DNA of 19,853 bases from an uncultured Lachnospiraceae bacterium. GTDB lineage: Bacteria; Bacillota; Clostridia; Lachnospirales; Lachnospiraceae. A model generated the notes under the pieces. The model saw only the letters and a program-made list of their open reading frames with translations, was not told where the DNA came from and made no database searches. The stretch spans positions 1 through 19,853 of the forward strand of contig CAMWSA010000021.1 in the NCBI GenBank assembly GCA_947176785.1, given 5' to 3'. This document shows positions 6,511 to 13,365 of this stretch, piece after piece. Numbering within the stretch: position 1 is the first letter of the stretch; each line of letters starts with the position of its first letter. A program made the translations under genes and the position numbers.

Positions 6511-8403
6511 ATGAAACGGAAATACGGGATGTATTACAGCGCTTTTTTAAAAGCTGTAAGGACAGGCAAAAATGTGACTCTTGAGCAGCTTGGATGGGGG
6601 CTCTGCTCGATTAGTATGATGAACAGGATTGAGGAGGGCCTGCGTCTGCCCGAAAAGATGATGCGGGATCGGCTGATGGACCGGCTGGGGATGGCGAATG
6701 ACGGCTTTGAGGAATACCTGCAGCCGGATGAATACGCTCACTGGAAGACCCGGCAGGACTTGCTCCAAGCCATAGAGAACAATGAACTGGACAGGGCGGA
6801 GCAGATGATCAGTCTATATGGGAAGAACGGCGGGGAAGGCAATGCAATAGAACGCCAATTCTATCTGGCAATGAAAGTACAGATAATGCGGTGCCAGGGG
6901 GCATCGGACGGGGAACTGTCTGCCGTCTTAAAAGGTGCCATTGAGCTTACGATTCCGGAATACATTATGGATCAGTGGAAGAGTTACCTGCTGTCAGGCC
7001 AGGAATGGAACCTGTTGTTGGAGTATATCCGCTGCGGCGGCGATGTGGGGCAGGGAGTAGAAAGCAGTCAGAAAGAATCCCATAAGGTGACGGCGTATGA
7101 GGCTTTACTGGAAGCGGTACAGGAGTCCAAAATGGATATCTACAATCGCGCCAAAATTGGCTCTAAGGCAGCGTACTATCTATGTGTGGAATTGATGAAA
7201 AAGCCTCAAGAAGCCTGGGACTGTGAACGGCTGCTCCGCATCTCCGGAAGCGCGGTGGAGGTACTGCGCTCCGCTGAGAGGATGTACTATCTGAGCGAAC
7301 TGCTGGAAATAGAGGAGCAGGCGTTGGCCTTATTGGCGGAGGAGCTTGGGACTGCCACAGACGGTATCAGGGGATTGGTGTCTACATTGGCGCAGGTGCG
7401 GGAGTGGAGAAGAGTATTGGCCCAGATATACCGGGACGGGGCCGTAGCGGAAAAGATGGAGAATGACTGTTATCTGTACTGGCAGACGCAGAATTATTGT
7501 TATGGGGATGTGGTGAGAAAACGCCGGAAAATGCTAGGTATGTCAGTGGAGGAGTTGTGTGCAGGAATCTGTGAGAAAAGGACTGTACAGCGTTTGGAGA
7601 GCAAAAAATATAACACACATATAGAGATAATAGGGGAACTGTTTGAGCGGCTCGGGTTGTCCTGCGAGTATGCAAGGAAAAGCATAGTGACCGACCGGTA
7701 TGAGGCCATAGTTCTATACGATGAGGCTGTCAATGCCATCACAAACAGAGATACAGATGTCCTAGGTAAAGTATTGCCAAGATTGCGCGAGATGTTGTCT
7801 ATGGATTTGGTTATCAATCGCCAGGAGATGGATTTTTTTGAGATGCTTTATCTACATTATATGGAGATCATCAATAAGGAAGAGTGTGTAGAGAGACTAC
7901 AAAGAATATTGGAATATACAGTCCCCCTGAAATGTATAAAACCGGAGGGTAAAGGTTATCTGTACTGCGGAGAAATGGCATATTTATGTAATATTGCAAT
8001 GAAGTCAGAAGGATATAAGAAAAAGATATATATGGAGTTATTAATGTCGGCTTGCCAACAGCTTGTGAAAGAAAATGGCATTAAAGCATATATCAATACA
8101 TATGAGACGTTTATGTGCAACATCGCAAGTTATCTGGGGAATGAGGGTGAGTACGCAAGATCCAATGAAATAAGCGACAAGATTATGCAGGAATGCTTGT
8201 CTATGCGAAGAATGAATACGCTTTACAATTGTATATATAACAAATGGTGGAATCAAAGGGAATGTTCCACTGATAACACTTCTGTAGAACAGAAACTATA
8301 TACAGAACGTGAACTACAGAAGTGTATTCAGCTTGCCGCATTGTGTAGGAGTAGAACATATGAATGTTTTTATATTGATAAACTAAAAACTATTGAAGCA
8401 TAA
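6511..8403 (+). CDS. RRNPP-like transcription regulator with two HTH segments and helical repeats
   Basis: This encodes 630 aa, soluble, with no signal peptide or membrane segment. Residues about 8-60 look like an XRE-type helix-turn-helix (FLKAVRTGKNVTLEQLGWGL, then MMNRIEEGLRLP). Residues about 331-390 look like a second one (VVRKRRKMLGMSVEELCAGI, then RTVQRLESKKY). Each is followed by a long all-helical stretch consistent with TPR-like repeats, so the protein appears to be a duplicated HTH-TPR unit. PlcR, Rgg and related RRNPP receptors combine one HTH with TPRs that bind a re-imported peptide and are about 280-320 aa; this is twice that. The pro-peptide gene converges on it with 4 bases between stops. 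GTGGAGG precedes the ATG. Base composition drops toward AT in the last third, from about 7680. Peptide binding is inferred. Confidence 0.7.
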   Translation: MKRKYGMYYSAFLKAVRTGKNVTLEQLGWGLCSISMMNRIEEGLRLPEKMMRDRLMDRLGMANDGFEEYLQPDEYAHWKTRQDLLQAIENNELDRAEQMISLYGKNGGEGNAIERQFYLAMKVQIMRCQGASDGELSAVLKGAIELTIPEYIMDQWKSYLLSGQEWNLLLEYIRCGGDVGQGVESSQKESHKVTAYEALLEAVQESKMDIYNRAKIGSKAAYYLCVELMKKPQEAWDCERLLRISGSAVEVLRSAERMYYLSELLEIEEQALALLAEELGTATDGIRGLVSTLAQVREWRRVLAQIYRDGAVAEKMENDCYLYWQTQNYCYGDVVRKRRKMLGMSVEELCAGICEKRTVQRLESKKYNTHIEIIGELFERLGLSCEYARKSIVTDRYEAIVLYDEAVNAITNRDTDVLGKVLPRLREMLSMDLVINRQEMDFFEMLYLHYMEIINKEECVERLQRILEYTVPLKCIKPEGKGYLYCGEMAYLCNIAMKSEGYKKKIYMELLMSACQQLVKENGIKAYINTYETFMCNIASYLGNEGEYARSNEISDKIMQECLSMRRMNTLYNCIYNKWWNQRECSTDNTSVEQKLYTERELQKCIQLAALCRSRTYECFYIDKLKTIEA

Positions 8404-8407
8404 AGAG

Positions 8408-8584
8408 TTAATTTTTATAAATATCTTTTTCAATATCATCACTTAACAGGCTGTAGGCAGGTTCACCTACAAATTCTGATTTTGGACTGTCAGAATTTGT
8501 GTCTGGCCTCCCAAGGGGCAGACTCAGGAAGATAAAGAAAATAGAAGAGACAACAGCCAAGGAATTTTTAAGTATTATTTTCAT
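8408..8584 (-). CDS. Candidate exported signalling pro-peptide
   Basis: This encodes 58 aa. The ATG at 8584 is preceded by AGGAGG with 7 bases between, a very strong start. Residues 2-7 are basic (KIILKN) and 8-24 are hydrophobic (SLAVVSSIFFIFLSLPL), a typical Sec signal. A short polar tail of about 33 residues follows, ending with AYSLLSDDIEKDIYKN. This is the shape of PapR/Phr/NprX-type quorum-sensing precursors, whose C-terminal or internal peptides are released outside and re-imported. It converges on the RRNPP-like regulator gene, and its own promoter (8619-8648) overlaps the long inverted repeat. The mature peptide cannot be read off. The alternative is a small exported protein of other function. 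Confidence 0.7.
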   Translation of the reverse strand: MKIILKNSLAVVSSIFFIFLSLPLGRPDTNSDSPKSEFVGEPAYSLLSDDIEKDIYKN

Positions 8585-8618
8585 GCGAGTTCCTCCTAAA
8601 AACGATAGGTATATCCAT

Positions 8619-8648
8619 ATTATAGTCGCAGTTAGAAAGGAATGACAA
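8619..8648 (-). promoter_or_regulatory. Promoter of the pro-peptide gene
   Basis: On the minus strand TTGTCA (8648-8643), 18 bases, then TATAAT (8624-8619). The -35 hexamer overlaps the outer end of the inverted repeat at 8645, so a protein bound there could control it. Confidence 0.65.
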
Positions 8649-8701
8649 GTGCCAGAGTTGTCAAATATTTTTATTCAGATTTTGACAACTTTGGCACTTG
8701 T
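8645..8701. promoter_or_regulatory. Long inverted repeat, copy 2 (putative operator)
   Basis: The arms 8645-8665 and 8681-8701 are 21 bases each and match at all but one pair (a G-U in RNA). They carry ACAAGTGCC / GGCACTTGT and GTTGTC / GACAAC as in copy 1 at 2978-3029, around a 15-base centre. It sits exactly between the divergent promoters of the pro-peptide gene (minus) and of the SH3-lipoprotein-membrane protein genes (plus), overlapping both -35 elements. It is the best candidate operator for the neighbouring regulator. Confidence 0.75.
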
Positions 8702-8726
8702 TAGGCTATGATGGGGGAAGTAAAAT
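8698..8726 (+). promoter_or_regulatory. Promoter of module 3
   Basis: TTGTTA at 8698-8703, 17 bases, then TAAAAT at 8721-8726. The -35 lies on the outer edge of the inverted repeat arm, as at 3026-3054. An alternative reading is TTGACA at 8683-8688 with TATGAT 19 bases on. Confidence 0.55.
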
Positions 8727-9036
8727 TAGTATATACAAACGAGGTTGATTGAGAATAGGTGCAATTTTTTCTGAAAATCAAACAAGCAATCTCGTTAAGC
8801 GGATGGACTTGATAGCAGTAATGATCGAACAATATTAACACACAACTGTGATATTATGCAGCAAGAAAGGAGGAGATAAACATTTTTAGCTATATGAATT
8901 GAAAAACTTATTGTAAATTAATTTAGTTGCAGTTCCTTAGATAATTCATAAGACTTTTTGAGATGTGAAGATATTGTTGATAAGGAGTGCAATTTACGAG
9001 ATCAAGTCTGGACTGTAAAACTCAGGAGGAATGAAT
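8727..9036 (+). other. Long 5' leader of the module 3 SH3 gene
   Basis: About 300 bases separate the predicted transcription start (near 8733) from the ATG. AACGAGGTTGATT (8738-8750) can pair with AATCAA...CTCGTT (8776-8796). A strong AAAGGAGG at 8866-8873 is followed by no usable reading frame (ATG AAT TGA is all that follows), perhaps the trace of a lost gene. I see no known riboswitch. Confidence 0.4.
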
Positions 9037-9573
9037 ATGAAGAACATTATTAAGAGAGTATGTAAAAGCTGTAGTGCTTTGGCAATGGCTGTCGCACTGT
9101 TTTTATCTGTGACTAATGCGTGTGTGGTGTTTGCTGCGTCAAGCAGTGGTAGTACAGTGTCAATCTTTAAACCTGGTTATGGAGTGGTTCACCTTACAAG
9201 TGGAGGGTTAAATGTTCGAGAAGATGCGGACATCAATTCAGCGTATATCACTTCCTTATATGACGGAGACACAATAATGATAATAGGAGAAAAAAACAAT
9301 TTCTATAGAATACAATATGACAACAAGGGGAATTATGGATATGCATCGAAAGACTATATTCAATTTGTGGCTCAAAACTATTATCTGCAAGTAAAAAATA
9401 TTTCTAATGGAGTGGAGATGATGGGCAAAAACGGCAGCACATCACCTGTAGCGCAATTATCTGCCAATACAGCCTTTGCATATTATGGAATAGGCTCCAA
9501 TAAATATATTGGCGTATATGGAAATGTAATAGGTACCGTTTCCTCAAGTAAGGTTGATCGCTATGACTTTTAA
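9037..9573 (+). CDS. Exported bacterial SH3-domain protein (module 3)
   Basis: This encodes 178 aa from the ATG at 9037. An earlier in-frame ATG at 9031 lies only 1 base after AGGAGG, whereas 9037 is 7 bases away and therefore preferred. The signal peptide (KNIIKRVCK, hydrophobic core, VFA cleavage near residue 33) is clear. Residues about 45-110 form one SH3_3-like domain: LTSGGLNVREDADINSAYIT, LYDGDTIMII, NKGNYGYASKDYIQFV. The last 65 residues (from NYYLQVKNIS) are a second small domain that I do not recognise. It is the first gene behind the inverted repeat at 8645 and probably co-transcribed with the 730-aa lipoprotein. It is longer than its counterpart at 3154, which lacks the extra domain. 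Confidence 0.8.
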   Translation: MKNIIKRVCKSCSALAMAVALFLSVTNACVVFAASSSGSTVSIFKPGYGVVHLTSGGLNVREDADINSAYITSLYDGDTIMIIGEKNNFYRIQYDNKGNYGYASKDYIQFVAQNYYLQVKNISNGVEMMGKNGSTSPVAQLSANTAFAYYGIGSNKYIGVYGNVIGTVSSSKVDRYDF

Positions 9574-9601
9574 TGTTTGACAGGTAATATTACAGTTTAT
9601 G

Positions 9602-9625
9602 CTTGATATCGCTGCAGATATCAAG
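9602..9625 (+). terminator. Hairpin after the SH3 gene
   Basis: CTTGATATC-GCTGCA-GATATCAAG is a perfect 9-base stem about 30 bases after the stop. No T-tract follows, so termination would be weak. Confidence 0.35.
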
Positions 9626-9639
9626 TATAAAGCTGCACT

Positions 9640-9747
9640 TATAGTAAACGAAATTGACATGTTTGCTTTGAGGTCTTGTAAAAACCGAACACATAAGGTT
9701 TTACAAGACCTCAAATACAATTTATAATGTCGTTGTCGTTTACTATA
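9640..9747. mobile_element. MITE-like palindromic element
   Basis: A 108-base segment has ends TATAGTAAACGA and TCGTTTACTATA, with looser inverted similarity further in (TTGACAT / ATGTCGT). Its core is a perfect 17-base hairpin (9667-9683 with 9699-9715, TTTGAGGTCTTGTAAAA). It encodes nothing. Matching inverted ends plus a central palindrome are typical of small non-autonomous elements; possible TA duplication at the ends cannot be confirmed from one copy. It sits between the SH3 and lipoprotein genes, so it may also affect read-through. Confidence 0.6.
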
Positions 9748-9772
9748 GTTTCTGAAAGGGAAAATCTGCGTC

Positions 9773-11965
9773 ATGAAAATTAAGAAGTACCATATTATTC
9801 TCTGTTTAATAATGCATTTAGTAATTTCCGCTTGTGGCAGGGAGAATATCAGTTCTACCGTAGAAATAGAAGAGGGGGCGGAGCAGACACCAAGGCATGA
9901 TACACATATTCCGCTGGCCTATTTGTATGAGGATGCGGTGGTGGCGGGCCAGATCATTTATGGAGCTGCCATAGAGGCAGATGAGGTAATGATAGTTTCC
10001 CAAAAGGTGGAGTCGGGCGAGATTATAAATGAGGCAACAATCCCAGGAGAAACCGTCGTCAAGAGTATAGTGGCGGATTCGCAAGGCAATATCTATGTGG
10101 CGGGAGAGAGTTCTTTCTGGGAGATAAATTGCGCGGGAGAAGTCAGGGCGTTTAATGATTTCGTCTTGGAGGACTTGGAGAAAGCGGATAATGTCACAAT
10201 AAAGGGAATTTATACGGATGAAGAAGGGTATTTCTATTTTCATTATGCCATGGGACTGCCTTCAAAGGAGTTTTATGAGGATGCAGAAACAGATACCTTT
10301 ACCTGGGCAGATCGCATATATATTAAGGACAGTCAGTTAAATACTGTGTTTTATGAGCAAGTTCCCAATTCCCGAGGGACGCGGCTTGTGGCGTTTTCTC
10401 TTGATGGGGATGGCAAGCCAATGGTTTTGGTACAGGACTCAGAAGGGCTTTATGTGAGTGAGATAGATGTGCTTAAAAGGAAGATGGTAGTAAAGTGGCA
10501 ATTGGAAGAAGCAGGAGCAGAAGAAATAACACAGGTAAATTTTACAGAAAGTGGTTATGTATTTTGCAAAGGAAATGATTTGTTTCAGTATAATTATAAG
10601 AAGAAAGAGGCCGAAAAAATATTAAATTGGCTGACCTATGGAATACTTGCGGAGGACATACAGTATCTGCATATGGATAATGGAATTATAGAAGTGGTAG
10701 ATAACTATGGCACATTTGCCACTTCGGAATATGTAGCGATAGAGGAAGGAGAAAGCCAAAAAGCTACGGTTTCATTAGGGCTTATGAATGCATCAAAACA
10801 ACTGGAAGGCATTGTCGCGGAATACAACCGTTTCAACAAGGATGTAAGGATTGAACTAAAACGATATGATATATATGATGACTATGGAAAGGGCCTGGAG
10901 CAGTTAAAGCTGGATATTGTAAGCGGAAAGGCTCCAGATTTAATAAATGTTTCGGCAATTAATACAGATACGTTTATAACTAAGGGCATCTTTGCGGATC
11001 TATATGATTTCATGGATATCGATTCATCTTTTAACAGGGAGATGCTGTTGGAGCCGGTGAGAAAGGCATATGAATCGGACGGACATTTATTTAGCATGGG
11101 GGCGTCTTTCCAACTATATACGATCTGGGGCGCTGACAGTGTGGTAAATGGGCAACAGGGCGTAAACGTGGAAGAAATGATACAGATATTGGAGGGCAGG
11201 GGAAAAACTATAAATGCAATCTTTGGTTTCTCTGCGGATGAGCCGGTATTGACTACACTATGTTCCTTTGCGATGGATGAATTTATTGATTGGGATGCGG
11301 GGAAATGTGATTTTTCCGGACAATATTTGAAAGGAATTCTGGACTTTGCAAAAGAGTATACGGGGGCCACATCGGGAACCTATTTGGAAGATATTCAAAA
11401 TGGGGAAATTCTGTTAACCGTAGGGTGTATCCGTAACGTTGCCGATTATCAGTTACAACGGGAAATATATGGGGAAGAAGTTTCCTTTATAGGCTATCCC
11501 ACACTGCAAGGAACGGGAACAGCGATGGGAGGTGTAGGAGAAGAACTGGCCATCAACGCAAAGAGTAATAAACAGCAACAGGCATGGGATTTTGTACAAT
11601 ATTTTATACAACACGGTTACAATGATGTATGTTTTCCGACATATCAGAAAAATTTTGATATGTTCATAACAGAGGCAATGGAGGATACCATCGGGGAATA
11701 CGCAGGGCAAGCATATATTGAGCCAAAAGGAATATATGCGCATGGTGATGATTATATAGAGGTTTTTGCAGCGAATCAGCAAGATATAGACACAATATTG
11801 ACCTTGATAGAGGGAGCGACATCAAGATATAAGTATAACACGGATATACAAAATATTCTTAACGAAGAGGCGGAGAGTTACTTTCATGGCCAAAAGGATT
11901 ATGAATCAGTGGCAAAGATTATTCAGAGCAGAATAAATATTTATCTGGCGGAACAGGCTGAATAA
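9773..11965 (+). CDS. Lipoprotein with propeller-like N-terminus and family-1 solute-binding domain (module 3)
   Basis: This encodes 730 aa with lipobox ISAC (Cys21). Residues about 45-315 carry propeller-like strand motifs (DSQGNIYVAGESSFWEI, TDEEGYFYFHYAMG, SLDGDGKPMVLVQDSEGLYV). From about 325 the SBP_bac_1-like domain begins (SQKATVSLGLMNASKQLEGI, AEYNRFNKDVRIELKRYD). It continues with SGKAPDLINVSAI, FIDWDAGKCDFSGQYLKGIL, NKQQQAWDFVQYFIQ and a C-terminal VAKIIQSRINIYL. It is the same architecture as the 723-aa protein at 143-2314 and is equivalent to the two-gene pair at 3563-6028. AAAGGG lies 12 bases before the ATG. Its transcription probably continues from the module 3 promoter across the MITE-like element. 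A role in import is unproven, as no permease is adjacent. Confidence 0.85.
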   Translation: MKIKKYHIILCLIMHLVISACGRENISSTVEIEEGAEQTPRHDTHIPLAYLYEDAVVAGQIIYGAAIEADEVMIVSQKVESGEIINEATIPGETVVKSIVADSQGNIYVAGESSFWEINCAGEVRAFNDFVLEDLEKADNVTIKGIYTDEEGYFYFHYAMGLPSKEFYEDAETDTFTWADRIYIKDSQLNTVFYEQVPNSRGTRLVAFSLDGDGKPMVLVQDSEGLYVSEIDVLKRKMVVKWQLEEAGAEEITQVNFTESGYVFCKGNDLFQYNYKKKEAEKILNWLTYGILAEDIQYLHMDNGIIEVVDNYGTFATSEYVAIEEGESQKATVSLGLMNASKQLEGIVAEYNRFNKDVRIELKRYDIYDDYGKGLEQLKLDIVSGKAPDLINVSAINTDTFITKGIFADLYDFMDIDSSFNREMLLEPVRKAYESDGHLFSMGASFQLYTIWGADSVVNGQQGVNVEEMIQILEGRGKTINAIFGFSADEPVLTTLCSFAMDEFIDWDAGKCDFSGQYLKGILDFAKEYTGATSGTYLEDIQNGEILLTVGCIRNVADYQLQREIYGEEVSFIGYPTLQGTGTAMGGVGEELAINAKSNKQQQAWDFVQYFIQHGYNDVCFPTYQKNFDMFITEAMEDTIGEYAGQAYIEPKGIYAHGDDYIEVFAANQQDIDTILTLIEGATSRYKYNTDIQNILNEEAESYFHGQKDYESVAKIIQSRINIYLAEQAE

Positions 11966-12097
11966 GGGGTCTTTTTAAAGAGAATGGTTGTACTAGGATC
12001 AAAAGATGGCAGAAGTTAATCCGTACCATTAGGATACTCGGAACATAAGAGCGGAGATACGGTACTGGATACATATCAATATACAAGGAAAAATAGA

Positions 12098-13231
12098 ATG
12101 AAAAAGCCAAAAAGAGTATTGGGTTTGGTTATAATATCCATATGCATTGCAATAACAATATGTTTAATACAGCTTAACGGCTACTTTTTGAAAATGTTAA
12201 GTTTAAGCCGTAATGAGCAGGATTTTGCAACATATTCCATACAGCATGAAAGCAATCCCTTAGACAAGGACATTCTGTGTTTTATGGATTTATACAACAA
12301 GCTGTTACCTGATCAGAATGACGAATATGAATACTATGAGTTATATATGCAGTATCTGGAGAACAGCATAGAAAATCTGAAATTTTACAGTGTAAAGACA
12401 AACGAATTGACAGAATCCTGTTTTGCGGTCAAGGCGATACAGATCAGTGAAAATGTAATTCGTGATCATAATATTTCTGTTTCTGAAGGAAGCTTATACG
12501 ACCAAGGTGATTACATATATGAACAGAATGAGGCCATCCCCATTTTAATGGGAGATGCGTACACCTCGGTGTATGAGGTGGGAGATACTTTTATTTTTCA
12601 ATACCTGTATGATGATTACACATTTGAGGTAATTGGTTTTCTGGAAAGAGGCAATAAAGTTATACTAGGTGGAAAAAGTGCGGTGTTGGATACATATATA
12701 ATAATGCCCAGCTTTAATATTGGAGACAATGTGCCAATAACAAATGGCTTAAAGATTCATTACGCTAATAAAACAAGCGGAATTGTTAAAATGGATATGG
12801 ATAAGGCGAATCTGTTTTATACAGAAATCGAGCCGCTGCTAACCGCCGCAAATGTTGGAAAATACACATGGATTATAAGGCCGCTGGAATTATATTTTAA
12901 AGACATTTTAGGTGTGAACATATTTGTATTTATGGGATTCATATACTTTGTCTGCCTGATTCTGTTTATAATAATGGGTTGTGTGATCAGAAGGCTCAGA
13001 AAGACAAAGAAGGAATCAAATAAAAGGGTAAATCAAGTTATAAACACAGTGATTATATTTGGATTGGCAAGCAGCATATATCTGCTTATTAATTTTATGT
13101 ATACATTTGTGTTAGGAATTATTATCATAAAAAGCATATGCTTTCTGATAATAGGCTTGGCGAGCATATTTATAAGTGCCTGTGTGAACGGTCATACCCG
13201 GAAAAGGAGGGGGAAGACCCAGGGCCTTTAG
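12098..13231 (+). CDS. Membrane protein with MacB/FtsX-like extracellular domain
   Basis: This encodes 377 aa. One membrane segment lies at about 7-27, a large extracellular region at about 30-268, and further segments at about 270-295, 310-335 and 337-360. A segment near 150-190 (ILMGDAYTSVYEVGDTFIFQ followed by YLYDDYTFEVIGFLERG) resembles the core of MacB/FtsX-type permeases, whose domain often has a G-D-x-F...Y-x-V-x-G-x-L pattern. These permeases act with an ABC ATPase in export or signalling, but none is encoded nearby on this strand. AAGGAAAAATAGA precedes the ATG. It follows the 730-aa lipoprotein by 132 bases and is probably the last gene of that unit. The family call is tentative. 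Confidence 0.55.
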   Translation: MKKPKRVLGLVIISICIAITICLIQLNGYFLKMLSLSRNEQDFATYSIQHESNPLDKDILCFMDLYNKLLPDQNDEYEYYELYMQYLENSIENLKFYSVKTNELTESCFAVKAIQISENVIRDHNISVSEGSLYDQGDYIYEQNEAIPILMGDAYTSVYEVGDTFIFQYLYDDYTFEVIGFLERGNKVILGGKSAVLDTYIIMPSFNIGDNVPITNGLKIHYANKTSGIVKMDMDKANLFYTEIEPLLTAANVGKYTWIIRPLELYFKDILGVNIFVFMGFIYFVCLILFIIMGCVIRRLRKTKKESNKRVNQVINTVIIFGLASSIYLLINFMYTFVLGIIIIKSICFLIIGLASIFISACVNGHTRKRRGKTQGL

Positions 13232-13237
13232 GGCTAG

Positions 13238-13350
13238 CCTGAGAAAGGCGTGTGGTTGGCAAATCCTTCAGGCATCTTCCGGGCAAAGTCGGCGAAAGCC
13301 CCTTATAGGGGCAATGCAAGCCATCGGCTTAGCCGGAGGCTTGCATTGGG
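13238..13350 (+). repeat. Hairpin-rich dispersed repeat, copy 2
   Basis: This is the second copy of the element at 25-138, in the same orientation, starting 6 bases after the membrane protein stop. It shares CAGGCATCTTCCGGGC and AGCCCCTTATAGGGGC exactly. Its final stem is longer here: CAATGCAAGCC pairs with GGCTTGCATTG. It lies between convergent genes (membrane protein and ABC-F), so it may also act as a transcriptional barrier. Confidence 0.65.
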
Positions 13351-13365
13351 TCTGTGGGAATATTT

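Noticed and set aside
8645..8701. Intrinsic terminator for the regulator or pro-peptide gene
   Set aside because: It lies upstream of both flanking promoters, not after a gene, has no T-tract, and the regulator gene already ends over 240 bases earlier.
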